From: Vagococcus luciliae
GTDB lineage: Bacteria; Bacillota; Bacilli; Lactobacillales; Vagococcaceae
Reading direction: 5' to 3'
DNA length: 64,000 nt
Assembly (NCBI RefSeq): GCF_024637875.1
Contig: NZ_CP102451.1
Coordinates: 2,075,469 to 2,139,468 of the forward strand
Under the pieces are notes generated by a model, which worked only from the letters and a program-made list of their open reading frames with translations, had not been told where the DNA came from and did not search any database. The position numbers and the translations under genes are program-made. Shown here one piece after another: positions 57,001-64,000 of this stretch (its first letter is position 1; each line of letters opens with the position of its first letter).

Positions 57001-57530
57001 TCATTAGGACTAAGTAGGACATCTGCCATAAAAAAATTGCGAACCACATTTCTAGCACCACCGGGGTTGCCAGGTATATCAAATCCCATTGTTTTTAGCG
57101 GTGTTCCATGCCATGTATTAATATAAGTCTGTTCTTCTTTAATCGTCACAAATGACTGAAACGTCGCATTATTGATTAATACTTCCGCTTTCGTCAACCA
57201 CTTTAAATACTCATCAGAATTTCTTTCAACAAATAACACATTATCATATGCTTTAAAACGATTCATAAAATAAGACATCTCTTCAGATGACTGAATACTC
57301 CATATATGAGTATATTGTTTTTCCACATCTTTTTTTAATATATACAGACATATGGCAAGTGGAGAATCGGTTAGAGATTTTCCATCACGACTTTCATAAA
57401 AAATTGTCTTTTTATCGACTGATTCATTAATAAAATAATGGGTGTATGTTTCCACTCGTTTTCCGATAGGAGATAGTTTTCTTTTGACTAAAGGTTGAGC
57501 TATCCTTTTCATTTTGGATAGTACAGTCAT
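54000..57530 (-). CDS. giant fused transferase: CDP-glycerol transferase + GT4 with SH3-like inserts
   Basis: The 1176-residue protein joins two enzymes. Residues 1-400 are a TagB/TagF domain (YINTWHGTPLKTMGFDIPGN, LVTDYSSIFFDFLVTDKPII). From about 425 a GT-B enzyme of the GT4 family starts (LLIYPGGLRKNGITTSFLNL) and ends at about 1010-1170 (FVTVGRLSQEKNQALLIESF, SSYEGQSIVLLEA). Between its two halves, about 670-1000, lie SH3/GW-like repeats, e.g. GDSYIGWIKESHVTLL, GKEPLGWVSPSAIREM, QTGWVKVKLENG. It may both extend and glycosylate the teichoic chain; the inserts may hold the polymer. It follows tagB by two bases with a weak ribosome site. Confidence 0.82.
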   Translation of the reverse strand: MTVLSKMKRIAQPLVKRKLSPIGKRVETYTHYFINESVDKKTIFYESRDGKSLTDSPLAICLYILKKDVEKQYTHIWSIQSSEEMSYFMNRFKAYDNVLFVERNSDEYLKWLTKAEVLINNATFQSFVTIKEEQTYINTWHGTPLKTMGFDIPGNPGGARNVVRNFFMADVLLSPNEHTTNMFLDSFRLRNNYQGIILEGGYPRMDATFSHDHDNLIRSLHERGVNLDLSKKLLLYTPTCKSGEVSYTEQEVRQMISETTILRDQFGETYNILIKVHPFIYDKAKKEKALSAYLIPDGIDTNELLSLVDVLVTDYSSIFFDFLVTDKPIIFYCWDDDLYSHERGKYFEYDELPGPVAFNLDGLIDILNHLEKRIEDTRWNYERFKRLYVSYDDGNATQRYVDYLLFNQPLSEKIKEIRQNPDKQKLLIYPGGLRKNGITTSFLNLLSTIDYEKYAVTCLLGNPTIQDQIESIQRIPKEVSLLFNFGEPSYTMGESYQDLYYRMRGVNPKKKEKFPLHIYQRNIKRLLGKNKFDVSIDFSGYSLHWTKNILAVDSAMKVCYLHSDMLADMNREVNGKKIHYTNVKGIISVYDFYDKLVSVSSVIRDINKQNLSSYADESKFVYAENLLNIPHILSTEPEQFSTHSKPTQRLFREAYLNNPSEPLVIFDTRPDSQYANNTTKVLSKAELTVLGRFVYQEESYVKISQGDSYIGWIKESHVTLLADSIQSEHILYKLSKLQGGEHHKLYTLPLGLSDSKMICSLNHFDSLYVLVTKKVITHTGTSYELSNGKEPLGWVSPSAIREMSSVAMFHRQLAKKWLNTLFSTVNRKRLDDLTSLSRQYPINELAQLTNVTKAYEQPDSASQTTQLEVGTSLILQSKNNQTGWVKVKLENGLSYFIKEAGLSVTVSHDPFILLKEPQFFPAIVQTSEVVVYASLDDVLKNKGLLSRVPKEVRVIQRAQTNQSNTFYQVQLKNKQVWISKDHLTYDLSKGVMNNEGTFFEYPHTDNEPTFVTVGRLSQEKNQALLIESFKLYYETYKKGHLYLIGDGPERENLMNQIKQYHLEKAITMMGQLNQPYLFMTHCDVFVLTSSYEGQSIVLLEALTLKMNVVSTDIPACRQVLGNGKYGMLAKQNDAEGVFKAMEATLMKKKRFKSFNPSHYNKKAMLAFYDIINQKSE

Positions 57531-57532
57531 AA

Positions 57533-58702
57533 TTATTCACTCATTTCTTTTTTTATTATCTTCATAATAGATTGAGCTGATGTTCCTGTTTCTTTGTTAC
57601 AGAACATTTGCTTAAAGGTTTCATACTGCTTATTATAATCTATTGTATCTAATTTTTTTAACTGTTCGATTAATTTATCTGGTTCCTTTATGATTGGACC
57701 TGGTAGCAAAGACTGAATCGGTTGATAAAATCCTCGGATATCTTGTTCGTATTGTGTTGAATCAGGCATGAAAAATAGCATAGGACGATTTGTTAGACTA
57801 AAATCAAACATACAAGATGAATAATCTGTAATCAATACATCACTCACCAACAATAAATCACTCATATCATACCCTACAGAAACATCTATCAATTTATCTT
57901 TTGGCCAATTCGAGGTATCTAACGTTTGAGCAACTAAATAATGCATTCTAACAAGCAATATCATATCTTCACCACATGTCTCTATAAAGTTGTCATACGG
58001 AAACTCGATGCTAAACTCGTACCCATCGGCTGTCTTATGATCTGTTTCACGCCAAGTAGGTGCATATAAAATGATTTTTTTATCGTTATTAATACCTAAT
58101 TGACGTTTCGTTTCCATTATTTTTGATTCGTGAGACTTTCTGTTAACCAACTGATCATTTCTTGGAAATCCTTTTGTAATCATCTCACCTGTAAAGCCAA
58201 AAGCCTGTTTAAAGTGTTCTGTTGTATAATCACTTGAAGAGGTTAGATAGTTCCAGCGTTTGCTCTCTTGTAAAAACTCTTGATCATAACTATCTTTTGT
58301 GTAACCAGGGATATTAACTTCCTCTATGTCTACTCCAATACGTTTCAATGGTGTGCCATGCCATGTTTGGATATAGATTGTCTGGTTATCCTTACTTAAC
58401 CATAATGGTGTTCTTGTATTGATTACCCAAAATTTTGCTCGTGGCATAACAAAAAACCAGTGCAAAGAAAAACGTGAGATGTAAGGAACCTTTTTTTTCA
58501 TAAAGGTTTCCTCATATCCACGCGTTACTCCCCACACTAGTTCAAGTGTTGCGTCTTCTTTTTTTAAATAATCATAAACGGCTTTAGGATTATCACTAAA
58601 CTGCTTACCATGAAAACTTTCAAAGTAGACCAGATTTTTTTTTGGCAATTTGCCCAATAGTTTAAACCATATTGAAATCACTGTTTCTATTATTTTTTTC
58701 AT
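57533..58702 (-). CDS. CDP-glycerol glycerophosphotransferase (TagB-like)
   Basis: The 389-residue protein has an N-terminal amphipathic segment (IIETVISIWFKLLGKLPKKN) and the family core: YIQTWHGTPLKRIGVDIEEV, ILYAPTWRETD, LVRMHYLV, and LITDYSSCMFDFSLTNRPML. TagB adds the first glycerol phosphate to the ManNAc-GlcNAc lipid, and TagF elongates; short members like this one may be either, so the primer role is a guess. AAAGGAG precedes the ATG. It lies 12 bp after tagG. Confidence 0.85.
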   Translation of the reverse strand: MKKIIETVISIWFKLLGKLPKKNLVYFESFHGKQFSDNPKAVYDYLKKEDATLELVWGVTRGYEETFMKKKVPYISRFSLHWFFVMPRAKFWVINTRTPLWLSKDNQTIYIQTWHGTPLKRIGVDIEEVNIPGYTKDSYDQEFLQESKRWNYLTSSSDYTTEHFKQAFGFTGEMITKGFPRNDQLVNRKSHESKIMETKRQLGINNDKKIILYAPTWRETDHKTADGYEFSIEFPYDNFIETCGEDMILLVRMHYLVAQTLDTSNWPKDKLIDVSVGYDMSDLLLVSDVLITDYSSCMFDFSLTNRPMLFFMPDSTQYEQDIRGFYQPIQSLLPGPIIKEPDKLIEQLKKLDTIDYNKQYETFKQMFCNKETGTSAQSIMKIIKKEMSE

Positions 58703-58714
58703 GGTAATCTCCTT

Positions 58715-59530
58715 TTACATAAAGTCCATAAATCGTGCTCTAAATTTCATATGAATATGCGACCCTAAAATAAGTAATACCCCAACAACTAACCAGAAAA
58801 AGATTGTTTGGACACCTTTTTCCCAGAACCAACGACCATATAATAATGAGTCTCTAAATCCATCAATAATATAATAAATAGGATTTAATTCTAACAATCT
58901 CGTCATCCATGCATGTTTTGTTCCGGCAAAAATACGCTGAAACTCCCAAATAGGACCAGATAAATAAAATAACAAACGCAAAATTGATTGAAGCATAATA
59001 TGATAATCTCTTACCAATACGGAAATAGTCGAATTCAAAATACCAAACGCAAATAAAAATGCCAGCATGCAAAATAGATAATAAAAATACTGAATCCAAT
59101 AAATGTTAGGATAAATCCCCACAGCAAACATCGAAGTAAGTAAAATTAACATCATCCAACGATAACTTTTAAAGTTACTTGCCATATTAACAGTTGGTAA
59201 AATACTGACTGGAAACTTCATTTTTGAGACCATTCCTATTTGCTTATAGATACTATTGGATTCTCCTAATATTGAGCTATTGATAAAGAACCAAGCGATA
59301 ATCCCAACAAGCATCCAAATAATATATGGTATGCCATCAATATCCTTTCGCTTCATTCCAAGCCCAAAAACTAGATAATAAATACCTATTTGAATGGCTG
59401 GATTTAACACTTGCCACAATAATCCGAGATAGTGACTTTGATAAGTGGCTTTTTCTTCATATTTAGAAATACGACGAATAATCCCAAAATTTTTAAATTG
59501 TTCTGTAATTACGGTCCTTACGTCATTCAC
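58715..59530 (-). CDS. tagG: teichoic acid ABC exporter, membrane subunit
   Basis: The 271-residue protein is an ABC-2 type permease: RRISKYEEKATYQSHYLGLL is the typical N-terminal interface helix, followed by six membrane helices and the conserved NPIYYIIDGFRDSLLYG loop. With TagH it moves the lipid-linked teichoic acid to the outer face. GTG start, nine bases after AAGGAG. In this operon tagG is separated from tagH by two transferase genes, unlike the adjacent pair in Bacillus. Confidence 0.92.
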   Translation of the reverse strand: MNDVRTVITEQFKNFGIIRRISKYEEKATYQSHYLGLLWQVLNPAIQIGIYYLVFGLGMKRKDIDGIPYIIWMLVGIIAWFFINSSILGESNSIYKQIGMVSKMKFPVSILPTVNMASNFKSYRWMMLILLTSMFAVGIYPNIYWIQYFYYLFCMLAFLFAFGILNSTISVLVRDYHIMLQSILRLLFYLSGPIWEFQRIFAGTKHAWMTRLLELNPIYYIIDGFRDSLLYGRWFWEKGVQTIFFWLVVGVLLILGSHIHMKFRARFMDFM

Positions 59531-59543
59531 GTTTTTGCTCTCC

Positions 59544-60284
59544 TTACTGTTTACTTTGTTTTAAATGCCACATTAATCCTTTCGTGACAAACAAAGGTAC
59601 TTGAAAAATACGATTTAAGCGTTTCGGGTTACTTACTGAGCGATACAACCATTCTAAATTTGTTTTAATAAATACTTCAGGTGCTCGCTTTACCGTTCCA
59701 CTATAAACATCAAAACTTCCTCCAACGGTCTGAAAGACAGTCGCATTTAATTGTGGCATATAGCGTTGTAACCACTCTTCTTGTTTAGGTGAGCCAAGAG
59801 CAACAAATAACACATCTGAATGTGCTTTATTTATCATATCAATTACTTCACCACTACTTTTTTTCTGATAACCATCCAGCCACCCAGCAACGACAACTCC
59901 AGGATAGTCTATTTGAATATTTCTAGCAGCTTGTGCCACAACAGCTGGTTTAGCACCATATAAAAAGATTGATTTTTTATTTGCTGCACAAAATTCTAAC
60001 ACACTTGCCATCACATCAATACCAGCAACTCGCTCTTTAATACTTCCTTTTGTCCATTTCGACATCTTAACTACACCAATACCATCAGCAAAGCGATGGG
60101 TCGCATGCTCAATAAATGATTTCACACATCTATTTTTTTCAGACATTAAAATAATTTGAGGGTTAATACTGGCTAACACCATTTTTTGATGATGGTCAAA
60201 ATACCAAGACATATCACGTTCAATATCTGACATTTTTAACTGATCAACTGGTGTATCTAAAATATACTCTACCTTTTTTGTCAT
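59544..60284 (-). CDS. tagA: WecG/TagA-type ManNAc transferase
   Basis: TagA adds ManNAc from UDP-ManNAc to the GlcNAc-diphospho-undecaprenol anchor, the first committed step in the linkage unit. The 246-residue protein has RFADGIGVVKMSKWTKGSIK, ERVAGIDVM, IFLYGAKPAVVAQAA and the signature FVALGSPKQEEWLQRYMPQL. It overlaps the upstream tagF-like stop by four bases, and tagG follows after 13 bp. No UDP-GlcNAc epimerase (mnaA) is present in the window. Confidence 0.93.
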   Translation of the reverse strand: MTKKVEYILDTPVDQLKMSDIERDMSWYFDHHQKMVLASINPQIILMSEKNRCVKSFIEHATHRFADGIGVVKMSKWTKGSIKERVAGIDVMASVLEFCAANKKSIFLYGAKPAVVAQAARNIQIDYPGVVVAGWLDGYQKKSSGEVIDMINKAHSDVLFVALGSPKQEEWLQRYMPQLNATVFQTVGGSFDVYSGTVKRAPEVFIKTNLEWLYRSVSNPKRLNRIFQVPLFVTKGLMWHLKQSKQ

Positions 60285-61414
60285 TTTTCTCCATCCATTA
60301 CCTTTTTGATCTCTCCTACTACCCGACTTGTTGCCTTACCGTCATTATAAGTATTCCATAATTGATTAAACCTTTGATTATCTATTTGTTGATTACTATT
60401 TAACTGCTCTAATAATTCTGTTAGTGTATAAACAACTTTTTGTGGAAAATCCTGTTTTATCCCTTTTTGTATGCCAGTTATTTCTTCATAAATAACTTCA
60501 TCAGGCCAATACATAATTAATTGTTTATCTGGATTAGCAACAGTAAAGTCAAATGCCACTGAAGAATAATCTGTTATCAGTACATCTGCTTGTTTAATAT
60601 AGTCATCTGCAGATTGATTCGATACAATCCACTCAACATTATCCATTATCATCTCTTGTGTCAATTTAACATGTGGATGTAATTTAACTTGCAAGAGATC
60701 ATGTTCATTTAAATGCTTGGACACACATTCTATATCTAGCAACCACTTTTCCAATGGAATTCTGTCACGATAAGTTGGTAAATATAAAATATGCCGCTTA
60801 TCTTTCTGCTTATTTTTCTTTGTTCCGTTCACTAAATAATCTGTACGAGAAAAGCCAGTCAAAAGAATTTGTTCATTAGAAAAACCGTAACTTCGTTTAA
60901 AGACCTCACCCATTTTTTTGGATGCTACAAAAACATAATCAAACGCATTATAAACACGTTTAAATCGCTCTTTATCTTTTTTTGAGCGTTTCATTGCTGC
61001 TTTATCTTCTAAACCAAATTGTTTGATTGCCCCAGTAGCATGCCATAATTGGTACACCGTTTGCGTTTCTTTAAACATGATGTCACCTAAACATGCAAAA
61101 TAATTATCTGCTACAATGACCTTACTTATGGATAATTGCTTTATAGCATTAATTAACCCATTAATAGTGTCTAAGCAATAAATGGATACACCATTTTTCT
61201 CTAATATTTTAGCTTCATCTTTACAACTTTTACTATACAACACAACGATTGGGTAATGTTGTTGGATTGCTTCAATTAGGCCTTGGTCATTATTAGGGAA
61301 GCTCATTAAATAGCATACTTGTTCCACTATATCATTTTGTCGATTACTATTAGATAACAGGCGTATAAACCAACTGTATATTTCTTTAATCGAACTAATC
61401 AATAAACGTTTCAT
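60281..61414 (-). CDS. CDP-glycerol glycerophosphotransferase (TagF/TagB-like)
   Basis: The 377-residue protein has the family segments TVYQLWHATGAIKQFGLEDK (WHATG in place of WHGTP), ILYLPTYRDR, QVKLHPHVKL and VLITDYSSVAFDFTVANPDK. The second half-site is intact, so activity is likely. It starts inside the last 20 bp of tagH and overlaps tagA, so the three are tightly coupled. It is one of three CDP-glycerol transferases in this operon; which primes and which elongates is undecided. Confidence 0.85.
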   Translation of the reverse strand: MKRLLISSIKEIYSWFIRLLSNSNRQNDIVEQVCYLMSFPNNDQGLIEAIQQHYPIVVLYSKSCKDEAKILEKNGVSIYCLDTINGLINAIKQLSISKVIVADNYFACLGDIMFKETQTVYQLWHATGAIKQFGLEDKAAMKRSKKDKERFKRVYNAFDYVFVASKKMGEVFKRSYGFSNEQILLTGFSRTDYLVNGTKKNKQKDKRHILYLPTYRDRIPLEKWLLDIECVSKHLNEHDLLQVKLHPHVKLTQEMIMDNVEWIVSNQSADDYIKQADVLITDYSSVAFDFTVANPDKQLIMYWPDEVIYEEITGIQKGIKQDFPQKVVYTLTELLEQLNSNQQIDNQRFNQLWNTYNDGKATSRVVGEIKKVMDGEK

Positions 61415-62459
61415 AAAGTTGTTCCGCTGAAATATCTCGTGCTAATTGTTTCTCGACTTGAGGTGTTTCTTTTTCTGCAAAATATGATTTAAAAGAGCGT
61501 CCTCTAACATTAATTGTACCAAATACTACAATTCCTACAATCATAAATAACAAAACGACTTTAGTTAACAGTGACATTGTCCCAATAGCAGGACCTCTTA
61601 AAGCAGATTTACCATGTCCACGTTCAGATGCTATTTTTTTTAGATCATCCGCACTAAAGTTTTTTTGCTTTTCTTTATAGTCATCTTGATACTCTTTTTT
61701 TTCTTGTTCTGATAACGTTCTAAACCACTTTATAAATTTATTATAATTGGCAACAACTTCATCTGTATCCCCGTATTCACGTAATTCACCATAATGAATC
61801 CAAGCGACTTTATCACACAGTTTCTTTACTTGGTTTAAAGAGTGTGATACAAAGAAGATTGTTTTTCCTTCTGCTTTAAATTGTAAAATACGATCTACAC
61901 ATTTTTGATAAAATGTATCATCTCCGACTGACAAGGCTTCATCAATAATTAATACATCTGGATTATTATGAACAGCAATCGCAAAACCTAATCTTGAACG
62001 CATCCCACTAGAATAATTTTTTACCGGCTGATTCACAAAATCCCCTATGTCAGCAAATTCTGTAATATCTGGTAAAATTGCATCAACTTCTTCATTCGTT
62101 AAACCTTGCATCAAACACTTTAAACGAATATTTTCAAGACCTGTTAATTGTGGTTTCAACCCAGCGCCAATGGCAATAATGGATGTTTCCCCTTTGATTG
62201 TCATTTGCCCAGTTGTTTGAGGAATGATTCCTGCTAGTATATTTGATAGCGTAGATTTACCAGAACCATTAATTCCAATCAATCCCACTGCTTCACCCGG
62301 ATAAACTTTTAAATCAATCCCTCTAAGTCCCCAAAAATGAGGCACACTTTTCTCTGAAAATTTAAATAATGCTTTGATTTTGTCTGATTTTTTTTTATAC
62401 AAATCATATTCTTTGGTAATCATCGTTAATTCTACTTTTGGATTTTCTTTTTGATTCAC
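61395..62459 (-). CDS. tagH: teichoic acid ABC exporter, ATPase subunit
   Basis: The 354-residue protein has an ABC domain (about 1-250) with Walker A GLIGINGSGKSTLSNILAG, signature YSSGMRSRLGFAIA and Walker B DVLIIDEALSVGDD. A cytoplasmic linker, one membrane helix (LLTKVVLLFMIVGIVVFGTI) and a 40-residue outer tail follow, the TagH type, though the tail is shorter than in Bacillus, which carries an SH3-like part. It starts with GTG behind GGATGGG and is the first gene of the operon. Confidence 0.93.
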   Translation of the reverse strand: MNQKENPKVELTMITKEYDLYKKKSDKIKALFKFSEKSVPHFWGLRGIDLKVYPGEAVGLIGINGSGKSTLSNILAGIIPQTTGQMTIKGETSIIAIGAGLKPQLTGLENIRLKCLMQGLTNEEVDAILPDITEFADIGDFVNQPVKNYSSGMRSRLGFAIAVHNNPDVLIIDEALSVGDDTFYQKCVDRILQFKAEGKTIFFVSHSLNQVKKLCDKVAWIHYGELREYGDTDEVVANYNKFIKWFRTLSEQEKKEYQDDYKEKQKNFSADDLKKIASERGHGKSALRGPAIGTMSLLTKVVLLFMIVGIVVFGTINVRGRSFKSYFAEKETPQVEKQLARDISAEQLYETFID

Positions 62460-62501
62460 GTTGACCCATCCTATTCTTTTTCAGTTCATTAAAACTACAC
62501 C

Positions 62502-62530
62502 ATTTTACACTATTATAAGTATTTTATCAA
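62502..62530 (-). promoter_or_regulatory. sigma-A promoter of the teichoic acid operon
   Basis: TTGATA (62525-62530), a spacer of exactly 17 bp, and TAAAAT (62502-62507) on the minus strand, about 43 bp upstream of tagH and just past the LCP terminator. Confidence 0.7.
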
Positions 62531-62561
62531 AATTTCATTCTAAACTTAACCCATTCTTCAT

Positions 62562-62603
62562 TAATTTAAAAAAGAGTCTAAGGGAAACTCCCCCTAAACT
62601 CTT
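62562..62603 (-). terminator. terminator of the LCP gene
   Basis: AAGAGTCTAAGGG (62572-62584) pairs with CCCCTAAACTCTT (62591-62603), with one mismatch, and TTTTTTAAATT follows on the minus strand. The stem includes the LCP stop codon. Confidence 0.8.
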
Positions 62604-63747
62604 AATAATCATCTATTGCATACCCATCTTGTGGATAAGTTCTTGGATCAACAATGCTATCTGTTTCAAATTTATAGCCTTCTTCGTCTCGATTATCTGT
62701 TGATTCTAAATTAAGTGACAAACGTAATTTATGCGAGATATAATCGACACTATCTTTATGTAGACCAACCATACTTTGATCACCATATGTGTAACTCATC
62801 CAAGAAAAAACATATGAATCGAATTTATAATCTTTTGTTAAACCAGATTGCGCCACTGACAAAATACGATTAGGTGGCATGTCTGTTGTAATATGTCCAT
62901 CCAATGCATTTAAAATACTTTTATATTTTGCAATCGACCCTACTGCCATCGCTTTTTGTGCAATTGCTTCTAAAACTTCTTGTTGCCTTTTTCCACGCTC
63001 AACATCATTATCTACATAGCGTGTTCTAGCAAATGCTAAGGCTTCTTCGCCATTTAAATTATGCTTTCCTTCTTTTAACTCAACCACTTTTTTACCTTGT
63101 GCATTTTGTTCTGTTAAAGTAAATGGAACATCTATTTCTACCCCACCGACTGCATTCACGACATCTTCAAATGCTTTAAAATCAGCTGTTGCATAATAAT
63201 TAATTGGAATGTTCAATAAATCTTCTACTGCATCAATCGACCCTTCAATCCCACCATGTGCATAAGCAGCATTTATTTTATCATTACCATCAAAATTTTT
63301 CGTCTTAATATGCGTGTAAGTATCTCTTGGTATACTCACCATGCTGACTAATTCTTTAGAAGGATTAATGGTGAGTAAAATCATTGAGTCTGTTCTAGCT
63401 CCACCAGTTCCCCTAGTATCCTCAGCATCATCATCTAAACCAAGTAACAATATGGAAATTGGGTCTTTTTGAATATCAATTTTATCATTTTCTACTTGCA
63501 TAGTTTCTCTTGGTTTATATGCATCATTTAAAAACTTATTTCCATCAAGAACCATCTTTGCTCCGTAAACAACAATCCCTAATAAACCAATTAATAAAAT
63601 AACACCTAAAACTTTACTAATTTTTAACATATTACGTTTAAGTTTTGTTTCTCTTTTTCTATTATTTCGTCGTTGATTTAATGAAATATAATTTTCTTCT
63701 CGTATTTCTTTATTTTTTGGAGTTTTTTTTTCCTTCTTTTTTTTCAC
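62602..63747 (-). CDS. LytR-CpsA-Psr family wall-polymer ligase
   Basis: LCP enzymes move teichoic acids or capsule from the lipid carrier to peptidoglycan. The 381-residue protein has a basic cytoplasmic N-terminus, one membrane helix (VLGVILLIGLLGIVVYGAKM) and an outer LCP domain with ILLLGLDDDAEDTRGTGG, ARTDSMILLTINP, VSIPRDTYTHI, KINAAYAHGG and EALAFARTRYVDNDVERGKR, holding the arginines and aspartates that grip the pyrophosphate. GTG start, behind AGGAGAA. Its place next to the teichoic acid operon suggests that polymer as substrate, although the capsule is equally close. Confidence 0.93.
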   Translation of the reverse strand: MKKKKEKKTPKNKEIREENYISLNQRRNNRKRETKLKRNMLKISKVLGVILLIGLLGIVVYGAKMVLDGNKFLNDAYKPRETMQVENDKIDIQKDPISILLLGLDDDAEDTRGTGGARTDSMILLTINPSKELVSMVSIPRDTYTHIKTKNFDGNDKINAAYAHGGIEGSIDAVEDLLNIPINYYATADFKAFEDVVNAVGGVEIDVPFTLTEQNAQGKKVVELKEGKHNLNGEEALAFARTRYVDNDVERGKRQQEVLEAIAQKAMAVGSIAKYKSILNALDGHITTDMPPNRILSVAQSGLTKDYKFDSYVFSWMSYTYGDQSMVGLHKDSVDYISHKLRLSLNLESTDNRDEEGYKFETDSIVDPRTYPQDGYAIDDY

Positions 63748-63798
63748 TCTATCATTCTCCTAATCATATTTGAATAAAAAATAATTTCAATCTTAGAC

Positions 63799-63807
63799 AG
63801 TATAGCA
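63799..63807 (-). promoter_or_regulatory. extended -10 promoter of the LCP gene
   Basis: TGCTATACT on the minus strand, about 50 bp before the start, is an extended -10 without a clear -35. Confidence 0.5.
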
Positions 63808-63881
63808 TAATCTTGATTTTTTAGGAAAACTAATCAGGATATTTAGACTTTTTTAAACAAATCTTCATAGTTAGAATTAAA

Positions 63882-63911
63882 TTGTTTATTAAATAAAGAA
63901 CGTGTTATAAT
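63882..63911 (+). promoter_or_regulatory. promoter of the rightward gene at the window edge
   Basis: TTGTTT (63882-63887), an 18-bp spacer ending TGT, and TATAAT (63906-63911) make a good extended -10 promoter, 30 bp upstream of an ATG. Confidence 0.6.
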
Positions 63912-63941
63912 ATATTTTGAATTCTGAAAGTAGGTAAGAGA

Positions 63942-64000
63942 ATGAACTTCATATTAGAGATATCATTTCGTTTATTTTTAACGATGCTCTTTGCTTTCCT
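63942..64000 (+). CDS. start of a membrane protein gene, cut by the window
   Basis: Only 19 codons are present: MNFILEISFRLFLTMLFAF, a hydrophobic N-terminus. A good promoter and a moderate ribosome site (TAGGTAAGAG) precede it. Near an LCP gene and teichoic acid genes, a GlcNAc-1-phosphate transferase such as TagO is possible, but the visible piece is too short to name. Confidence 0.55.
   Translation, partial: MNFILEISFRLFLTMLFAF

Overview
The window is from a low-GC Gram-positive bacterium. Pairing of AT-rich DNA with strong AGGAGG-type ribosome sites, glycerol-phosphate teichoic acid genes, an alpha-glycerophosphate oxidase operon with an HPr-type phosphorylation site in glycerol kinase, an Mga-type regulator and a streptococcal-style hut cluster points to Lactobacillales, most likely Enterococcaceae (Vagococcus or a close relative). 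The genus is an inference from gene content only. No tRNA, rRNA, CRISPR array, insertion sequence or prophage was seen.

Positions 1-14145 form a histidine-degradation region. hutU (cut by the left edge) and hutI diverge. A long minus-strand series runs ftcD-fchA-fhs-hutD-permease-hutH and is followed, after a terminator, by hisS and a YitT-type membrane protein. Together they take histidine to urocanate, imidazolonepropionate and formiminoglutamate. The formimino group then passes through folate, and Fhs running in reverse can yield formate and ATP. A cre-like site precedes the operon. A lone MutL/GlmL-type ATPase gene lies divergently.

Positions 14191-24921 hold a small unknown gene, a secreted two-domain wall hydrolase with 23 copies of a 12-bp KPE[QE] repeat, the glpK-glpO-glpF operon, an Mga-type regulator, a peroxidase-like flavoprotein that lacks its redox cysteine, a GNAT acetyltransferase and an AEC transporter.

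Positions 25273-33932 hold a compact surface-polymer cluster (CTP:glycerol-3-phosphate cytidylyltransferase, small membrane protein, processive GT2, CDP-glycerol transferase, secreted beta-helix protein) behind a CNNM/CBS transporter, then an AI-2E-family membrane protein. Positions 34042-37495 are housekeeping: GNAT, a DUF402 phosphatase, mutY and recX.

Positions 37539-40399 hold a small regulatory module: a putative ComK-like regulator, a divergent ComX/SigH-like sigma factor, two small proteins resembling DUF1659 and DUF2922, and a GH25 lysozyme behind a hairpin. This is the best candidate for an undescribed system.

Positions 40467-53863 are a Wzx/Wzy capsule operon transcribed leftwards: CpsC, CpsD, CpsB regulators, a 4,6-dehydratase, a sugar aminotransferase, an initiating sugar transferase, three glycosyltransferases, a pyruvyl transferase, flippase, UDP-glucose dehydrogenase and polymerase. 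Positions 54000-62459 are a wall teichoic acid operon (tagH, tagF-like, tagA, tagG, tagB-like and a giant fused transferase with SH3-like inserts). It is preceded by an LCP ligase gene and, at the right edge, by the start of a rightward membrane-protein gene.
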